Part shown: in pieces, positions 18,047 to 26,376 of the stretch
How positions within the stretch are numbered: position 1 is the stretch's first letter
Layout: every line of letters starts with the position of its first letter
DNA from: Chloroflexi bacterium HGW-Chloroflexi-4
GTDB taxonomy: Bacteria > Chloroflexota > Anaerolineae > Anaerolineales > Anaerolineaceae
NCBI GenBank assembly: GCA_002840715.1
Contig: PHBW01000012.1
Span: forward strand, 1,868-65,867
Direction: 5' to 3'
Length of the DNA stretch: 64,000 bases
Notes under the pieces: generated by a model
What the model saw: the letters and a program-made list of their open reading frames with translations, nothing else
Told to the model about the DNA's origin: nothing
The model's database searches: none
Program-made: the position numbers and the translations under genes

Positions 18047-19189
18047 ATGAACATTGCCCCTAGTAAACCCGCAGTGTGGGTTAACACTCCACAGGGCTTG
18101 ATCGAAGCATTTCAAGCTCTTGAATTTCAACCTCGCATAGCTGTGGACACAGAATCAAACAGTCTTTTTTCTTATCAAGAGAAAGTCTGCCTGATTCAAA
18201 TTTCCTCACCCGAAACAGATTACGTTTTTGATCCTTTCGAGTTCGACGACCTCTCCCTGCTGGGTAATCTTTTTAAAAATCCAAAGCAGGAAAAAATCTT
18301 TCATGCCTCGGAATACGACTTGATCTGCTTGAAGAGGGATTACCACTTCACTTTTGAAAATATATTTGATACCATGATCGCCGCCCGTATTCTGGGTGCC
18401 CCTCAAGTTGGACTGGGGTCGCTTTTGCAAAAGTATTTCGAAATCACTCTTGATAAAAAATACCAGCGTGCCAATTGGGGATTGCGCCCTCTGCCGCCCG
18501 AAATGCTCGATTATGCCCGTCTGGATACCTTTTATTTATTCAAACTGCGCGACATCCTCGAATCTGAATTAACCACACACGCCTTGCTTGATCTGGCCAT
18601 TGAAGACTTCTTCAACGCCTGCAAAGCAGCCGGTCACGCCAACGGCAATGGTCACGATGCTTGTTGGAAGCTCGCAGGTTCAAGTCATCCCGATCCGCGC
18701 CAGGTCACCATCTTGAATGAATTGTGCGCCTACCGTGATGAACAAGCCAAAAAAGCGGATTTACCGCACTTCAAGATACTATCCAACGACATGCTTGTAA
18801 ACGTCAGTATTCACCGGCCTACCACACTCGATGAATTAAGTCTTGTGCCTCATTTTTCTGAAAAATTGGTCAAGCGCCATGGTGTTGGACTAATAAGAGC
18901 AGTTGCCAGAGGTGAAACCGCACCGTTGGTGATGCGAGCCAAGAATCCCCGCCCGGATGATGCATTTATAGCCAGGATAGAGTGCCTGAAAGATTGGCGC
19001 AAAAACACCGCCAAAAAGTTGGCAGTCGAGTCGGATGTGGTGCTGCCAAGAGAAATGTTGGAACAAATTGCATCGGCCAACCCTGCCTCAAAACCGGAAC
19101 TCAAATTGGCCATGTCTAACTCACCCATTCGCTACAAGAAATTCGGTTCCTTGATCCTGAAAGAGTTGAAGAAAACGGAGAATCCATGA
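18047..19189 (+). CDS. rnd: Ribonuclease D-type 3'-5' exonuclease
   Basis: 380 aa. DEDDy exonuclease domain (about 10-185): VDTESNSL with Asp34 and Glu36, HASEYDLICL with the third acid, and YARLDTFYL with the Tyr-x3-Asp motif. An HRDC domain follows (about 215-295, ELCAYRDEQAKKADLPHFKI), and a second HRDC-like segment is near the end. RNase D trims tRNA precursors and other RNAs. Overlaps the following nuclease gene by 4 bases (ATGA), so the two are translationally coupled and may work together in RNA processing. Confidence 0.9.
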   Translation: MNIAPSKPAVWVNTPQGLIEAFQALEFQPRIAVDTESNSLFSYQEKVCLIQISSPETDYVFDPFEFDDLSLLGNLFKNPKQEKIFHASEYDLICLKRDYHFTFENIFDTMIAARILGAPQVGLGSLLQKYFEITLDKKYQRANWGLRPLPPEMLDYARLDTFYLFKLRDILESELTTHALLDLAIEDFFNACKAAGHANGNGHDACWKLAGSSHPDPRQVTILNELCAYRDEQAKKADLPHFKILSNDMLVNVSIHRPTTLDELSLVPHFSEKLVKRHGVGLIRAVARGETAPLVMRAKNPRPDDAFIARIECLKDWRKNTAKKLAVESDVVLPREMLEQIASANPASKPELKLAMSNSPIRYKKFGSLILKELKKTENP

Positions 19190-20580
19190 AAATAATCTTT
19201 GAAGGTGCTGCTCAAACCGTAACCGGTTCAAGACACTTGATTGAAGTCAACGGGCACAAGATTTTGTTGGATTGCGGACTTTTCCAGGGCAAACGCGACC
19301 AAAGCTACATCAAAAACCAGAATTTCGAGTTTGATCCTGCCTCATTGGATGCGGTCATCCTCTCACACGCGCATATTGATCACAACGGCAACCTGCCCAA
19401 TCTGGTCAAAAACGGATACCACGGTCCCATCTATGCCACACCCCCCACCGTCACCCTGGGTGAGATCATGCTGCAAGATTCCGCTCATATCCAGGAACAG
19501 GATGCCCTCTATGTCAACAAAAAACGCGCCAAACGCGGATTGCCCGCTGTGGAACCACTTTACACTCTCAAAGATGCACTTGAAGCGATTGACCGTTATT
19601 ACCCCGTCAAATATGAAGAGGCATTCTCTCCGGTTCCCGGGGTGACAGTGCGTTTTTTCAACGCCGGTCACATCCTCGGCTCCGCTGCCATCCGCATTGA
19701 TGTGGATGAGAACGGGCAGCACAAAAGCCTGTGGTTCTCTGGGGATATTGGCCGCAAAGATTTGCCCCTGCTACCTGAACCCGTCTTCCCTTCTGATGTG
19801 GATTACCTGCTCATGGAATGCACTTACGGGGATGAGAATCATGACAGTGTGGATATGGCCTATGAAAAATTCAAAGCCATTGTGGTTAAAACAGTTCAAC
19901 GAGGTGGCAAGATTATCATTCCCGCTTTTGCCGTTGGACGCACCCAAGAGATTGTTTACTTTCTCAATATGTTAATCTCTGAGGGAGCCATCGCCCCTCT
20001 GTCTGTTTACGTAGACAGCCCACTTGCCGTGGCTGCATCAAAAATCTTCAGAGGTTACCCTGAGTATTTCGATGAAGAAACCTTTGACTTTATCCGCAAA
20101 GAAAAACACCCCGCCCTTGATTTCACGGGTTTGCGCTACGTAAGCTCCGTTGAAGAATCCAAAGCGCTGAATGATAAAAAAGGACCTTTGGTGATCATTT
20201 CTGCCTCAGGTATGGCCGAAGCCGGTCGCATTTTGCACCATCTCAAAAACAACATTGAAGACCAAAACAACACTGTGCTGATCTGCGGCTGGCAGGCTCC
20301 CAACACATTGGGACGGCGTCTTGTCGATAGAGACCCGATAGTGCGAATTTTCGGTGAGGAATATGACTTGCGCGCTGAAGTGGTCACGATCAATGGGCTT
20401 TCAGCTCATGCCGGGCAGGATTACCTGCTGCAATATGCCGCAGCAGTCAAAGGTCGCGTCAAAAAGATTTTCCTTGTCCATGGTGAAGAAGAAGCTGCCA
20501 CAATCTTCCAAGCTAAACTTAATGAGGCTGGCATCGGTCCGGTTGAATATCCAACTTATCAACAGGAAGTGGAAATTTAA
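19186..20580 (+). CDS. Beta-CASP metallo-beta-lactamase nuclease (RNA-processing type)
   Basis: 464 aa. MBL core with HxHxDH (HAHIDH, residues 61-66), FSGDIGRKDLP, a beta-CASP insert (AFAVGRTQEIVYFL; VYVDSPLA), the Ser/Gly motif IISASGMAEAGRILHHL, and C-terminal SAHAG and LVHGEEEA. All zinc ligands are present. The family comprises RNA endo/exonucleases (COG1236/YSH1-like), so an active nuclease is expected. Start overlaps the rnd stop. The stop is followed by a promoter-like TATAAT and the tRNA remnant. Confidence 0.88.
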   Translation: MKIIFEGAAQTVTGSRHLIEVNGHKILLDCGLFQGKRDQSYIKNQNFEFDPASLDAVILSHAHIDHNGNLPNLVKNGYHGPIYATPPTVTLGEIMLQDSAHIQEQDALYVNKKRAKRGLPAVEPLYTLKDALEAIDRYYPVKYEEAFSPVPGVTVRFFNAGHILGSAAIRIDVDENGQHKSLWFSGDIGRKDLPLLPEPVFPSDVDYLLMECTYGDENHDSVDMAYEKFKAIVVKTVQRGGKIIIPAFAVGRTQEIVYFLNMLISEGAIAPLSVYVDSPLAVAASKIFRGYPEYFDEETFDFIRKEKHPALDFTGLRYVSSVEESKALNDKKGPLVIISASGMAEAGRILHHLKNNIEDQNNTVLICGWQAPNTLGRRLVDRDPIVRIFGEEYDLRAEVVTINGLSAHAGQDYLLQYAAAVKGRVKKIFLVHGEEEAATIFQAKLNEAGIGPVEYPTYQQEVEI

Positions 20581-20590
20581 GTTTTTCGGT

Positions 20591-20596
20591 TATAAT
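20591..20596 (+). promoter_or_regulatory. -10 box TATAAT of the tRNA-Ser remnant
   Basis: TATAAT ends 10 bases before the first base of the tRNA-like sequence at 20607, the normal spacing for a tRNA promoter. So the original tRNA promoter seems to be retained. Confidence 0.45.
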
Positions 20597-20606
20597 CTTG
20601 CCATTC

Positions 20607-20660
20607 GGAGAGGTGCCAGAGTGGCTGAATGGGGCGGTCTCGAACCGCCAAAACTGCGGG
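20607..20660 (+). pseudogene. Truncated tRNA-Ser(CGA), 5' half only
   Basis: Starts GGAGAGGTGCCAGAGTGG and continues through a serine-type D-arm (GCTGAATGGGGC) into the anticodon arm GCGGTCTCGAACCGCC. Compared with normal bacterial tRNA-Ser(CGA), where the loop is CTCGAAA followed by ACCGC, two bases are missing around 20640. After about 20660 no variable arm, no T-arm (GGTTCRAATCC) and no 3' acceptor strand CCTCTCC is found before the next gene. It cannot fold into a working tRNA. Probable remnant of a disrupted gene; a sequencing or assembly fault is the alternative. Confidence 0.7.
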
Positions 20661-20731
20661 CCCAATTAAAGAAATATTTACCCTTTAAATAATTAATTCA
20701 TTCCCTCAACTCATTCTGTTTCAAACTTATG

Positions 20732-20795
20732 TTGTACAAACAATTCACATGTCATTTATCACTAGACCAGGGTGACATTTATCACTACACTTGGA
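20732..20795. repeat. Two near-identical 23-bp direct repeats, IS-end-like
   Basis: GTCATTTATCACTA (20751-20764) recurs as GACATTTATCACTA (20774-20787), exactly 23 bases on, with GACCAGGG between. Spaced direct repeats of the type TG(T/A)CATTTATCACT with GACCAGGG resemble the multiple terminal repeats of IS21/IS481-like elements. No transposase is present, so if it is an IS end it is a solo remnant. It lies between the broken tRNA and larB. Confidence 0.4.
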
Positions 20796-20841
20796 GTTAA
20801 CTCAAACTCCTATAATTAATCCATTGTTCACCAAAGAAAAA

Positions 20842-21594
20842 ATGCAAACTGAGAATATCAAACTCCTGCTCGAACAAGTCAAATCCGGCGCCGTGGACGT
20901 GGACGCCGCCATGGATAAGCTGCGCCACCTGCCCTACGAGAACGTGGACAATTTCGCTATGCTTGATCATCACCGCAGCATGCGCAATGGGTTCCCCGAG
21001 GTGATCTTTGCGCAGGGCAAGCAGCCAGACCAGGTAGCCACCATCGCCCAAAAGCTGGCTGAACGCAGCGATAAAGTATTGATCACGCGGATCGATAAAA
21101 GTACTGCCGAAGTGGTACTATCCGCTCTACCCGAAATGACTTATCATCCGATTCCAAGGCTGATGATTCTTGACCGCTCCACTTCAACCGATAAAAAGCC
21201 GGGTATCATGGTTTGCTCCGCCGGAACTGCGGATATGCCTGTGGCCGAAGAAGCCGCTATGACAGCCGAACTGATGAACAATAAAGTGGACCGCATCTAT
21301 GATGTAGGCGTCGCAGGTATTCACCGCCTGCTGGATAAAGTGGATCAACTTTGGGAATCGCGAGTGATCATCGTTGCCGCTGGTATGGATGGCGCACTAC
21401 CCAGTGTGATCGGTGGATTGGTCTCCGTGCCCGTTATCGCCGTCCCCACCAGCGTGGGCTATGGTGCGAGTTTCAACGGCCTGGCCGCCCTGCTCACCAT
21501 GCTCAATTCCTGCTCCACCGGTGTGGGGGTAGTGAATATTGACAACGGTTTTGGTGCGGGCGTGCTCGCCAGTTCGATCAATCAACTCAAATGA
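20842..21594 (+). CDS. larB: LarB, nickel-pincer cofactor carboxylase
   Basis: 250 aa from ATG 20842. N-terminal helical part (LLEQVKSGAVDVDAAMDKL), then a PurE/AIR-carboxylase-like core with CSAGTADMPVAEEAAMTAEL, GMDGALPSVIGGL and PTSVGYGASF near the end. LarB carboxylates and hydrolyses nicotinic acid adenine dinucleotide, the first step to the nickel-pincer nucleotide. The ATG has a TATAAT about 25 bases upstream (20811-20816) and no clear SD. Overlaps larE by 4 bases; larC follows. Confidence 0.9.
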   Translation: MQTENIKLLLEQVKSGAVDVDAAMDKLRHLPYENVDNFAMLDHHRSMRNGFPEVIFAQGKQPDQVATIAQKLAERSDKVLITRIDKSTAEVVLSALPEMTYHPIPRLMILDRSTSTDKKPGIMVCSAGTADMPVAEEAAMTAELMNNKVDRIYDVGVAGIHRLLDKVDQLWESRVIIVAAGMDGALPSVIGGLVSVPVIAVPTSVGYGASFNGLAALLTMLNSCSTGVGVVNIDNGFGAGVLASSINQLK

Positions 21595-22433
21595 GTCTCA
21601 TGAACCTTTCTGAAAAGGCACAAACCCTGCCGCAAGACTTACTTGCGCGCTGGAACATCTTGTTGAATTATTTTGAAAAACAGTCCTCCGCACTGGTTGC
21701 TTTTTCTGGCGGGGTGGACAGTGCCCTGTTATGTGCCGCTGCTTATGCCGCGCTTGGCGAGCGCATGCTGGCCGTAACCATCCATTCGCCGGTGGAATCT
21801 GAAAAGAGTATTGAAACCGCCAGGGCTCATGCATCTCAGATAGGTTTTCCACATCAAGTGATTGAATATAACGACCTCGAAAACCCAGGCTTCGTAGCAA
21901 ACCCGCCCGAACGCTGTTACATCTGCAAAAAAGCCCGTTTTGAAAAGCTGATTGATTTTGGCAGGCGTGAAGGTTTTGCTACTTTAGTTGAAGGCACCAA
22001 CGCAGACGATGTGGATGATTACCGCCCCGGCCGCAAAGCCGTGCAGGAGCTCGGCATTCAAAGTCCGCTGTTCGATCTGGGTTTCACAAAAACCGAGATT
22101 CGCGCGTTATTGAAAGCATTGGACCTCCCCATTTGGAACCGACCAAGCGCGCCGTGTTTTGCCACCCGTTTTCCATATGGCTCGCCGGTCACGCAGGAGG
22201 GGTTGCAGCAGATAGCCGACGGTGAAGCTTACATGCAAGGCCTTGGTTTTGACACCATCCGTGTGCGCCATCTTGGTGAAACCGTTAAACTTGAAGTGGA
22301 TCCTGAGCAGTTTGAAAGGCTCGCAGCACACCGCCAATCAATCCTTGAATTCTTTACACGCCTGGGGTTTCGTTATATTACTGCCGACCTGGCGGGTTAC
22401 CGCCGGGGAAGCATGAATGAGGTATTGAAATGA
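21591..22433 (+). CDS. larE: LarE, ATP-dependent sacrificial sulfur transferase
   Basis: 280 aa if started at ATG 21591 (ATG 21600 is also possible). PP-loop ATP pyrophosphatase motif SGGVDS at residues 39-44. Cys189 in SAPCFATRFPYG matches the Cys that donates its sulfur in single-Cys LarE proteins. LarE adenylates the LarB product and transfers sulfur to form the thiocarboxylates of the pincer. Coupled to larB by ATGA overlap, and overlapping larC by 4 bases. Confidence 0.92.
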   Translation: MSLMNLSEKAQTLPQDLLARWNILLNYFEKQSSALVAFSGGVDSALLCAAAYAALGERMLAVTIHSPVESEKSIETARAHASQIGFPHQVIEYNDLENPGFVANPPERCYICKKARFEKLIDFGRREGFATLVEGTNADDVDDYRPGRKAVQELGIQSPLFDLGFTKTEIRALLKALDLPIWNRPSAPCFATRFPYGSPVTQEGLQQIADGEAYMQGLGFDTIRVRHLGETVKLEVDPEQFERLAAHRQSILEFFTRLGFRYITADLAGYRRGSMNEVLK

Positions 22434-23593
22434 AAATTGCTTATGCAGATTGTTTCTCTGGCGTCAGCGGCGACATGTTTTTGGCCGCCTTGCTGGATGC
22501 CGGATTACCGCTCGACGTTTTGCAGCAAAACATCGACAAGCTGAATCTGTCCGAAAAAGTGGAATTAAAACTGACTGAAACCCATAAAGGCGCTCTGCGC
22601 GCAGCCAACCTTGAGGTGATTTTTCCGCACAGCCATAACCACCGCCACCTTGCGGATATTCTAGGGATAATCAACTCAAGCGATCTCTCTGAGAAAGTCA
22701 AAACCACAGCATGCAAAATCTTTACGCTATTGGCTGAAGCGGAATCGCGCGTGCACGGCGAACCGGTGGAGCACATCCACTTTCATGAGGTCGGTGCGCT
22801 GGATTCAATCGTGGATATTGTCGGCGCTGCCATCGGTCTGGATTATTTGGGTATCGAGCAGTTATACGCCTCGCCGCTGCCATACGGTTCAGGCACCATC
22901 AACAGCGACCACGGCCTGCTGCCGCTGCCCGCCCCGGCCACCCTCGAAGTGCTGCGTCTCATTCGCGCGCCTCTCACCCCCACCTCCGCAGAAGTGGAAC
23001 TCGTTACCCCCACTGGCGCCGCCATCTTGGGCAGTTTGGCTGAGTTCAAACGACCCAACCTCGTGATGACCCATATCGGCATCGGTGCTGGCAAACGCGA
23101 CCTCGAATGGCCAAACATCTTAAGGCTGATGGTCGGTATAGTGCCTGATGGGGAACAAACCGAGATGGTTCAGCTCGAAACCAACATTGACGACATGAAT
23201 CCCCAGTTTTTCGGCTACTTAATGGATAAACTCTTTGCCTCAGGCGCTCGCGATGTCTTTATGACCCCCATCCATATGAAAAAGAACCGTCCGGGAATTT
23301 TGCTGGGCGTGATCGCCCTGCGCAAAGACGAAGCTACTCTTGCAGAACTGCTGCTGCGCGAAACCACCACCCTCGGTTTACGTGTGCAGCCCATCGGTCG
23401 CTACGAAGCCAGCCGCGAATTCCGCGAGCTGGAAACCCGCTTTGGCAAGATCACCATAAAAGCCAAACTGTTGGATGGCAAGGTCATTCACGCTACGCCA
23501 GAATACGATGATTGCGTGCGACTTGCCAAAGAAAACCAGGTCAGTTTGTTAGAGGTTTACCAGGCTGTAAACCAATTATTGAAAATTGAATAA
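22430..23593 (+). CDS. larC: LarC, nickel insertion enzyme (single-frame LarC1+LarC2)
   Basis: 387 aa. Opens IAYADCFSGVSGDMFLAALLDAG, has the His-rich patch FPHSHNHRH (about 64-72) and VHGEPVEHIHFHEVGALDSI (metal region), and the C-terminal part LETNIDDMNPQFFGYLMDKL. LarC uses CTP to insert nickel into the pincer cofactor. In Lactiplantibacillus plantarum it needs a ribosomal frameshift; here both parts are in one continuous frame. Third gene of a tight larB-larE-larC operon, followed after 30 bases by an aldo/keto reductase. Confidence 0.92.
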   Translation: MKIAYADCFSGVSGDMFLAALLDAGLPLDVLQQNIDKLNLSEKVELKLTETHKGALRAANLEVIFPHSHNHRHLADILGIINSSDLSEKVKTTACKIFTLLAEAESRVHGEPVEHIHFHEVGALDSIVDIVGAAIGLDYLGIEQLYASPLPYGSGTINSDHGLLPLPAPATLEVLRLIRAPLTPTSAEVELVTPTGAAILGSLAEFKRPNLVMTHIGIGAGKRDLEWPNILRLMVGIVPDGEQTEMVQLETNIDDMNPQFFGYLMDKLFASGARDVFMTPIHMKKNRPGILLGVIALRKDEATLAELLLRETTTLGLRVQPIGRYEASREFRELETRFGKITIKAKLLDGKVIHATPEYDDCVRLAKENQVSLLEVYQAVNQLLKIE

Positions 23594-23623
23594 GCACTCA
23601 TTTATCTTCAAGGAGGAACCAAA

Positions 23624-24787
23624 ATGCAATATCGACCATTTGGAAAACTGGATTGGAAAGTCTCTGCCCTCGGATTTGGCGCCATGCGCCTACCTGTTTT
23701 GGACGGGAAAAGCGGCAACATTGATCAGGCAAAAGCCACCGAAATGATCCGTTATGCCATTGATAACGGTGTGAATTATTTCGATACCGCTTATGTGTAT
23801 CACGATCAAAAAAGCGAAGGTGCGGTGGGCATCGCCTTGAAAGACGGCTATCGCGAGCGCATTAAGATTGCCACCAAGCTTCCCATTTGGCTGGTCAAAA
23901 CAACCTCAGATTTTGACAGACTGCTCAACGAACAGCTCGAACGTCTGCAAACTGACCATATTGATTTTTATCTGCTGCATGCCTTGAATAAGGGTTCATG
24001 GCAAAAAATCCTTGATTTAAAATTGATCGAAGAAGCCGAAAAAGCACTGGCAGACGGACGCATCCGCCACCTTGGTTTTTCTTTTCATGACAAACTCGAA
24101 ACCTTCAAAACAATTGTGGATGGCTATGACAAATGGACCTTCTGCCAGATCCAGTACAACTTCATGGATACAGAGTTTCAGGCAGGCAAGGAAGGTTTAA
24201 TGTATGCAGCCGCCAGAGGGCTGGCTGTGGTCATCATGGAACCCCTGCGCGGCGGTAAACTGGCTGCGGATATCCCCGCAGCACGGCCGATTTGGGAATC
24301 TGCGCCCATTCAACGCAAACCAGCCGACTGGGCTTTGCAGTGGCTGTGGAACCAGCCTGAAGTGGCTGTTGTTTTGAGCGGCATGAGCACGCTTGACCAA
24401 ATTAAAGAAAACATTGCCTCCGGAGATAATTCCAAGATCGGTTTACTAACCGCCCAGGAATTGGAATTGGTTGAAAAGGTCAACAAGGAGTTGACTGCCC
24501 GCAGTCCGATCCCCTGCACGGCTTGTGAATACTGCCTGCCCTGCCCGAACGGGGTTAACATCCCGCGCAATTTTGAATCTTACAATAACGCGGCCATGTA
24601 TAACGATGTCAACGACAGCCGCATGGATTACAAAATGTGGATCTCAGATCCAGAAAAAGCCTCGGAATGCATCCAGTGCGACGAATGCCTCGATAAATGT
24701 CCGCAGCAGATCGCCATCAGCACCTGGATGCCCGTGATAGACGGCGTCCTCGGTTTGGGGCAGCCCTTTGTTGAAAAAGTAGCCTGA
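23624..24787 (+). CDS. Aldo/keto reductase with C-terminal ferredoxin domain
   Basis: 387 aa, SD AAGGAGG before the ATG. TIM-barrel aldo/keto reductase with catalytic Asp and Tyr (NYFDTAYVYHD), Lys (IATKLPIW) and His (YLLHALN). A C-terminal 4Fe-4S region has two Cys clusters: CTACEYCLPCPNGV (about 300-315) and CIQCDECLDKCP (about 346-357). Fused reductases of this type are common in anaerobes and are thought to link NAD(P)H or flavin reduction with iron-sulfur electron transfer; the substrate is unknown. Its place behind larBEC suggests a related role, but LarA is not in the window. Confidence 0.85.
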   Translation: MQYRPFGKLDWKVSALGFGAMRLPVLDGKSGNIDQAKATEMIRYAIDNGVNYFDTAYVYHDQKSEGAVGIALKDGYRERIKIATKLPIWLVKTTSDFDRLLNEQLERLQTDHIDFYLLHALNKGSWQKILDLKLIEEAEKALADGRIRHLGFSFHDKLETFKTIVDGYDKWTFCQIQYNFMDTEFQAGKEGLMYAAARGLAVVIMEPLRGGKLAADIPAARPIWESAPIQRKPADWALQWLWNQPEVAVVLSGMSTLDQIKENIASGDNSKIGLLTAQELELVEKVNKELTARSPIPCTACEYCLPCPNGVNIPRNFESYNNAAMYNDVNDSRMDYKMWISDPEKASECIQCDECLDKCPQQIAISTWMPVIDGVLGLGQPFVEKVA

Positions 24788-24810
24788 TCAACAACAAATT
24801 AATAAACAAA

Positions 24811-24838
24811 AAAAATCCGGCTTCATAGCCGGATTTTT
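24811..24838. terminator. Bidirectional intrinsic terminator
   Basis: Perfect 11-bp stem AAAAATCCGGC (24811-24821) with 24828-24838, 6-base loop TTCATA, and A/T runs on both sides. It separates the convergent aldo/keto reductase and gltD genes. Confidence 0.85.
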
Positions 24839-24873
24839 AATTCGGATTCTATATAAATTTGAAACAGTAACAA

Positions 24874-26367
24874 CTATCCCATTATCTCAGTGGATCCCAT
24901 CAAGTAGCGGTCAACCTCTCTTGCTGCGCCGCGCCCTTCGCGGATAGCCCAGACGACCAGGCTCTGACCTCTACGCATGTCGCCGGCCGAGAAAACGCCG
25001 GGGACGCTGGTGCCGTAATGCTCGGCATCTGCCAGCACATTGGAGCGCGCATCACGCGCCACACCTAACTGCTCAAGCATCTGGTCTTCAGGCCCCAAGA
25101 AACCCATCGCCAACAGCACTTCCTGCACCGGCCAAACCTTTTTGGTGACTGGAATTTCTTTTGGCGTCATGCGTCCGTTGGCGTCTCTGACCCATTCCAC
25201 TTGTACGGTGTGAGCTTCTTTGACGTTGCCATTTTCATCACCTACGAAGCGTTTGGTGGTGATGCTGAATTCGCGCGGATCGCGTCCATAAAACGCCATG
25301 GCTTCTTCTTGACCATAGTCTACTTTTAAGACTTTTGGCCATTCAGGCCACGGATTATCCAACTGACGCTCGTGGGGAGGTTCTGGCAGGATTTCAAATT
25401 GAGTCACGCTGCGGCAGCCGTGCCTTAATGAGGTGCCAATGCAATCGGTGCCCGTGTCTCCGCCGCCAATTACCAACACATCTTTATTTCGGGCTGAAAT
25501 GGTCACTGCATCAGCCTCGCGATTCAAACCGCCCAACAAATTGCGCGTATTGGCATGTAAAAATTCCATCGCAAAATGGATGCCCCTCAGTTCGCGGCCT
25601 TCCACCTGAAGGTCGCGCGGCTTAGTCGCTCCACCGCACAAGACCACGGCGTCATAATCTTCAACCAGCATATCAGCCGGGATATCTTTTCCAATTTCAG
25701 TTTTGGTCACAAAAACGATACCTTCATCCGCCAACAGGTTTACGCGTCGTTCGACCACGTTTTTATCCAGTTTCATGTTGGGGATGCCGTACATCAACAA
25801 TCCACCGATGCGGTCAGCCCTTTCGAAAACCGTGACACTGTGACCGGCGCGGTTTAGCAAATCGGCACACGCCAAGCCGGCTGGCCCTGAGCCTACCACC
25901 GCCACCGATTTTCCTGTACGCTTGAGCGGGGGCTGGGGATGGATCCAGCCTTCCTCGAATCCTTTTTCAATAATGGCGTGTTCAATGGATTTAATCGCCA
26001 CCGGTGAAGTGACCAATCCTGCTGTGCAAGAACCTTCACACGGCGCGGGGCATACCCTTCCCGTGAATTCGGGAAAGTTATTGGTTTTCATCAAGCGTTC
26101 GAGCGCTTGCTTCCATAATCCGCGGTAGACCAGTTCGTTCCATTCAGGGATCAGGTTGTGGATGGGGCAGCCTGAAGCCATGCCGTTGATCAAATTACCG
26201 GTGTGGCAGAAAGGCGTGCCGCAATCCATGCAGCGTGCTGATTGTCGTGTGAGCGCGTCTTCGGTAAAAGGCTGGTGAAATTCCTTCCAATGTAATATGC
26301 GTTCCTGAGGCGGAAAATCCGTCTGGTTTTCGCGATTGTAATCCATGAATCCGGTTGGTTTCGCCAT
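24874..26367 (-). CDS. gltD: Glutamate synthase small subunit
   Basis: 497 aa. N-terminal cysteine-rich Fe-S domain ([40 protein letters not shown]), FAD site [15 protein letters not shown] (about 157-171), and NADPH site [11 protein letters not shown] (about 296-306). It passes electrons from NAD(P)H through its clusters to the large subunit for making glutamate from glutamine and 2-oxoglutarate. Length and motifs are normal. Starts 9 bases after gltB, so one transcript. Confidence 0.95.
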   Translation of the reverse strand: MAKPTGFMDYNRENQTDFPPQERILHWKEFHQPFTEDALTRQSARCMDCGTPFCHTGNLINGMASGCPIHNLIPEWNELVYRGLWKQALERLMKTNNFPEFTGRVCPAPCEGSCTAGLVTSPVAIKSIEHAIIEKGFEEGWIHPQPPLKRTGKSVAVVGSGPAGLACADLLNRAGHSVTVFERADRIGGLLMYGIPNMKLDKNVVERRVNLLADEGIVFVTKTEIGKDIPADMLVEDYDAVVLCGGATKPRDLQVEGRELRGIHFAMEFLHANTRNLLGGLNREADAVTISARNKDVLVIGGGDTGTDCIGTSLRHGCRSVTQFEILPEPPHERQLDNPWPEWPKVLKVDYGQEEAMAFYGRDPREFSITTKRFVGDENGNVKEAHTVQVEWVRDANGRMTPKEIPVTKKVWPVQEVLLAMGFLGPEDQMLEQLGVARDARSNVLADAEHYGTSVPGVFSAGDMRRGQSLVVWAIREGRGAAREVDRYLMGSTEIMG

Positions 26368-26376
26368 GGCTTCCTC

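Noticed and set aside
20700-20800. Active insertion sequence
   Set aside because: No transposase or second end found within the window; only repeat-like remnants.
22430-23593. Programmed frameshift in larC
   Set aside because: Both LarC parts are in one continuous frame here; no shift is needed.
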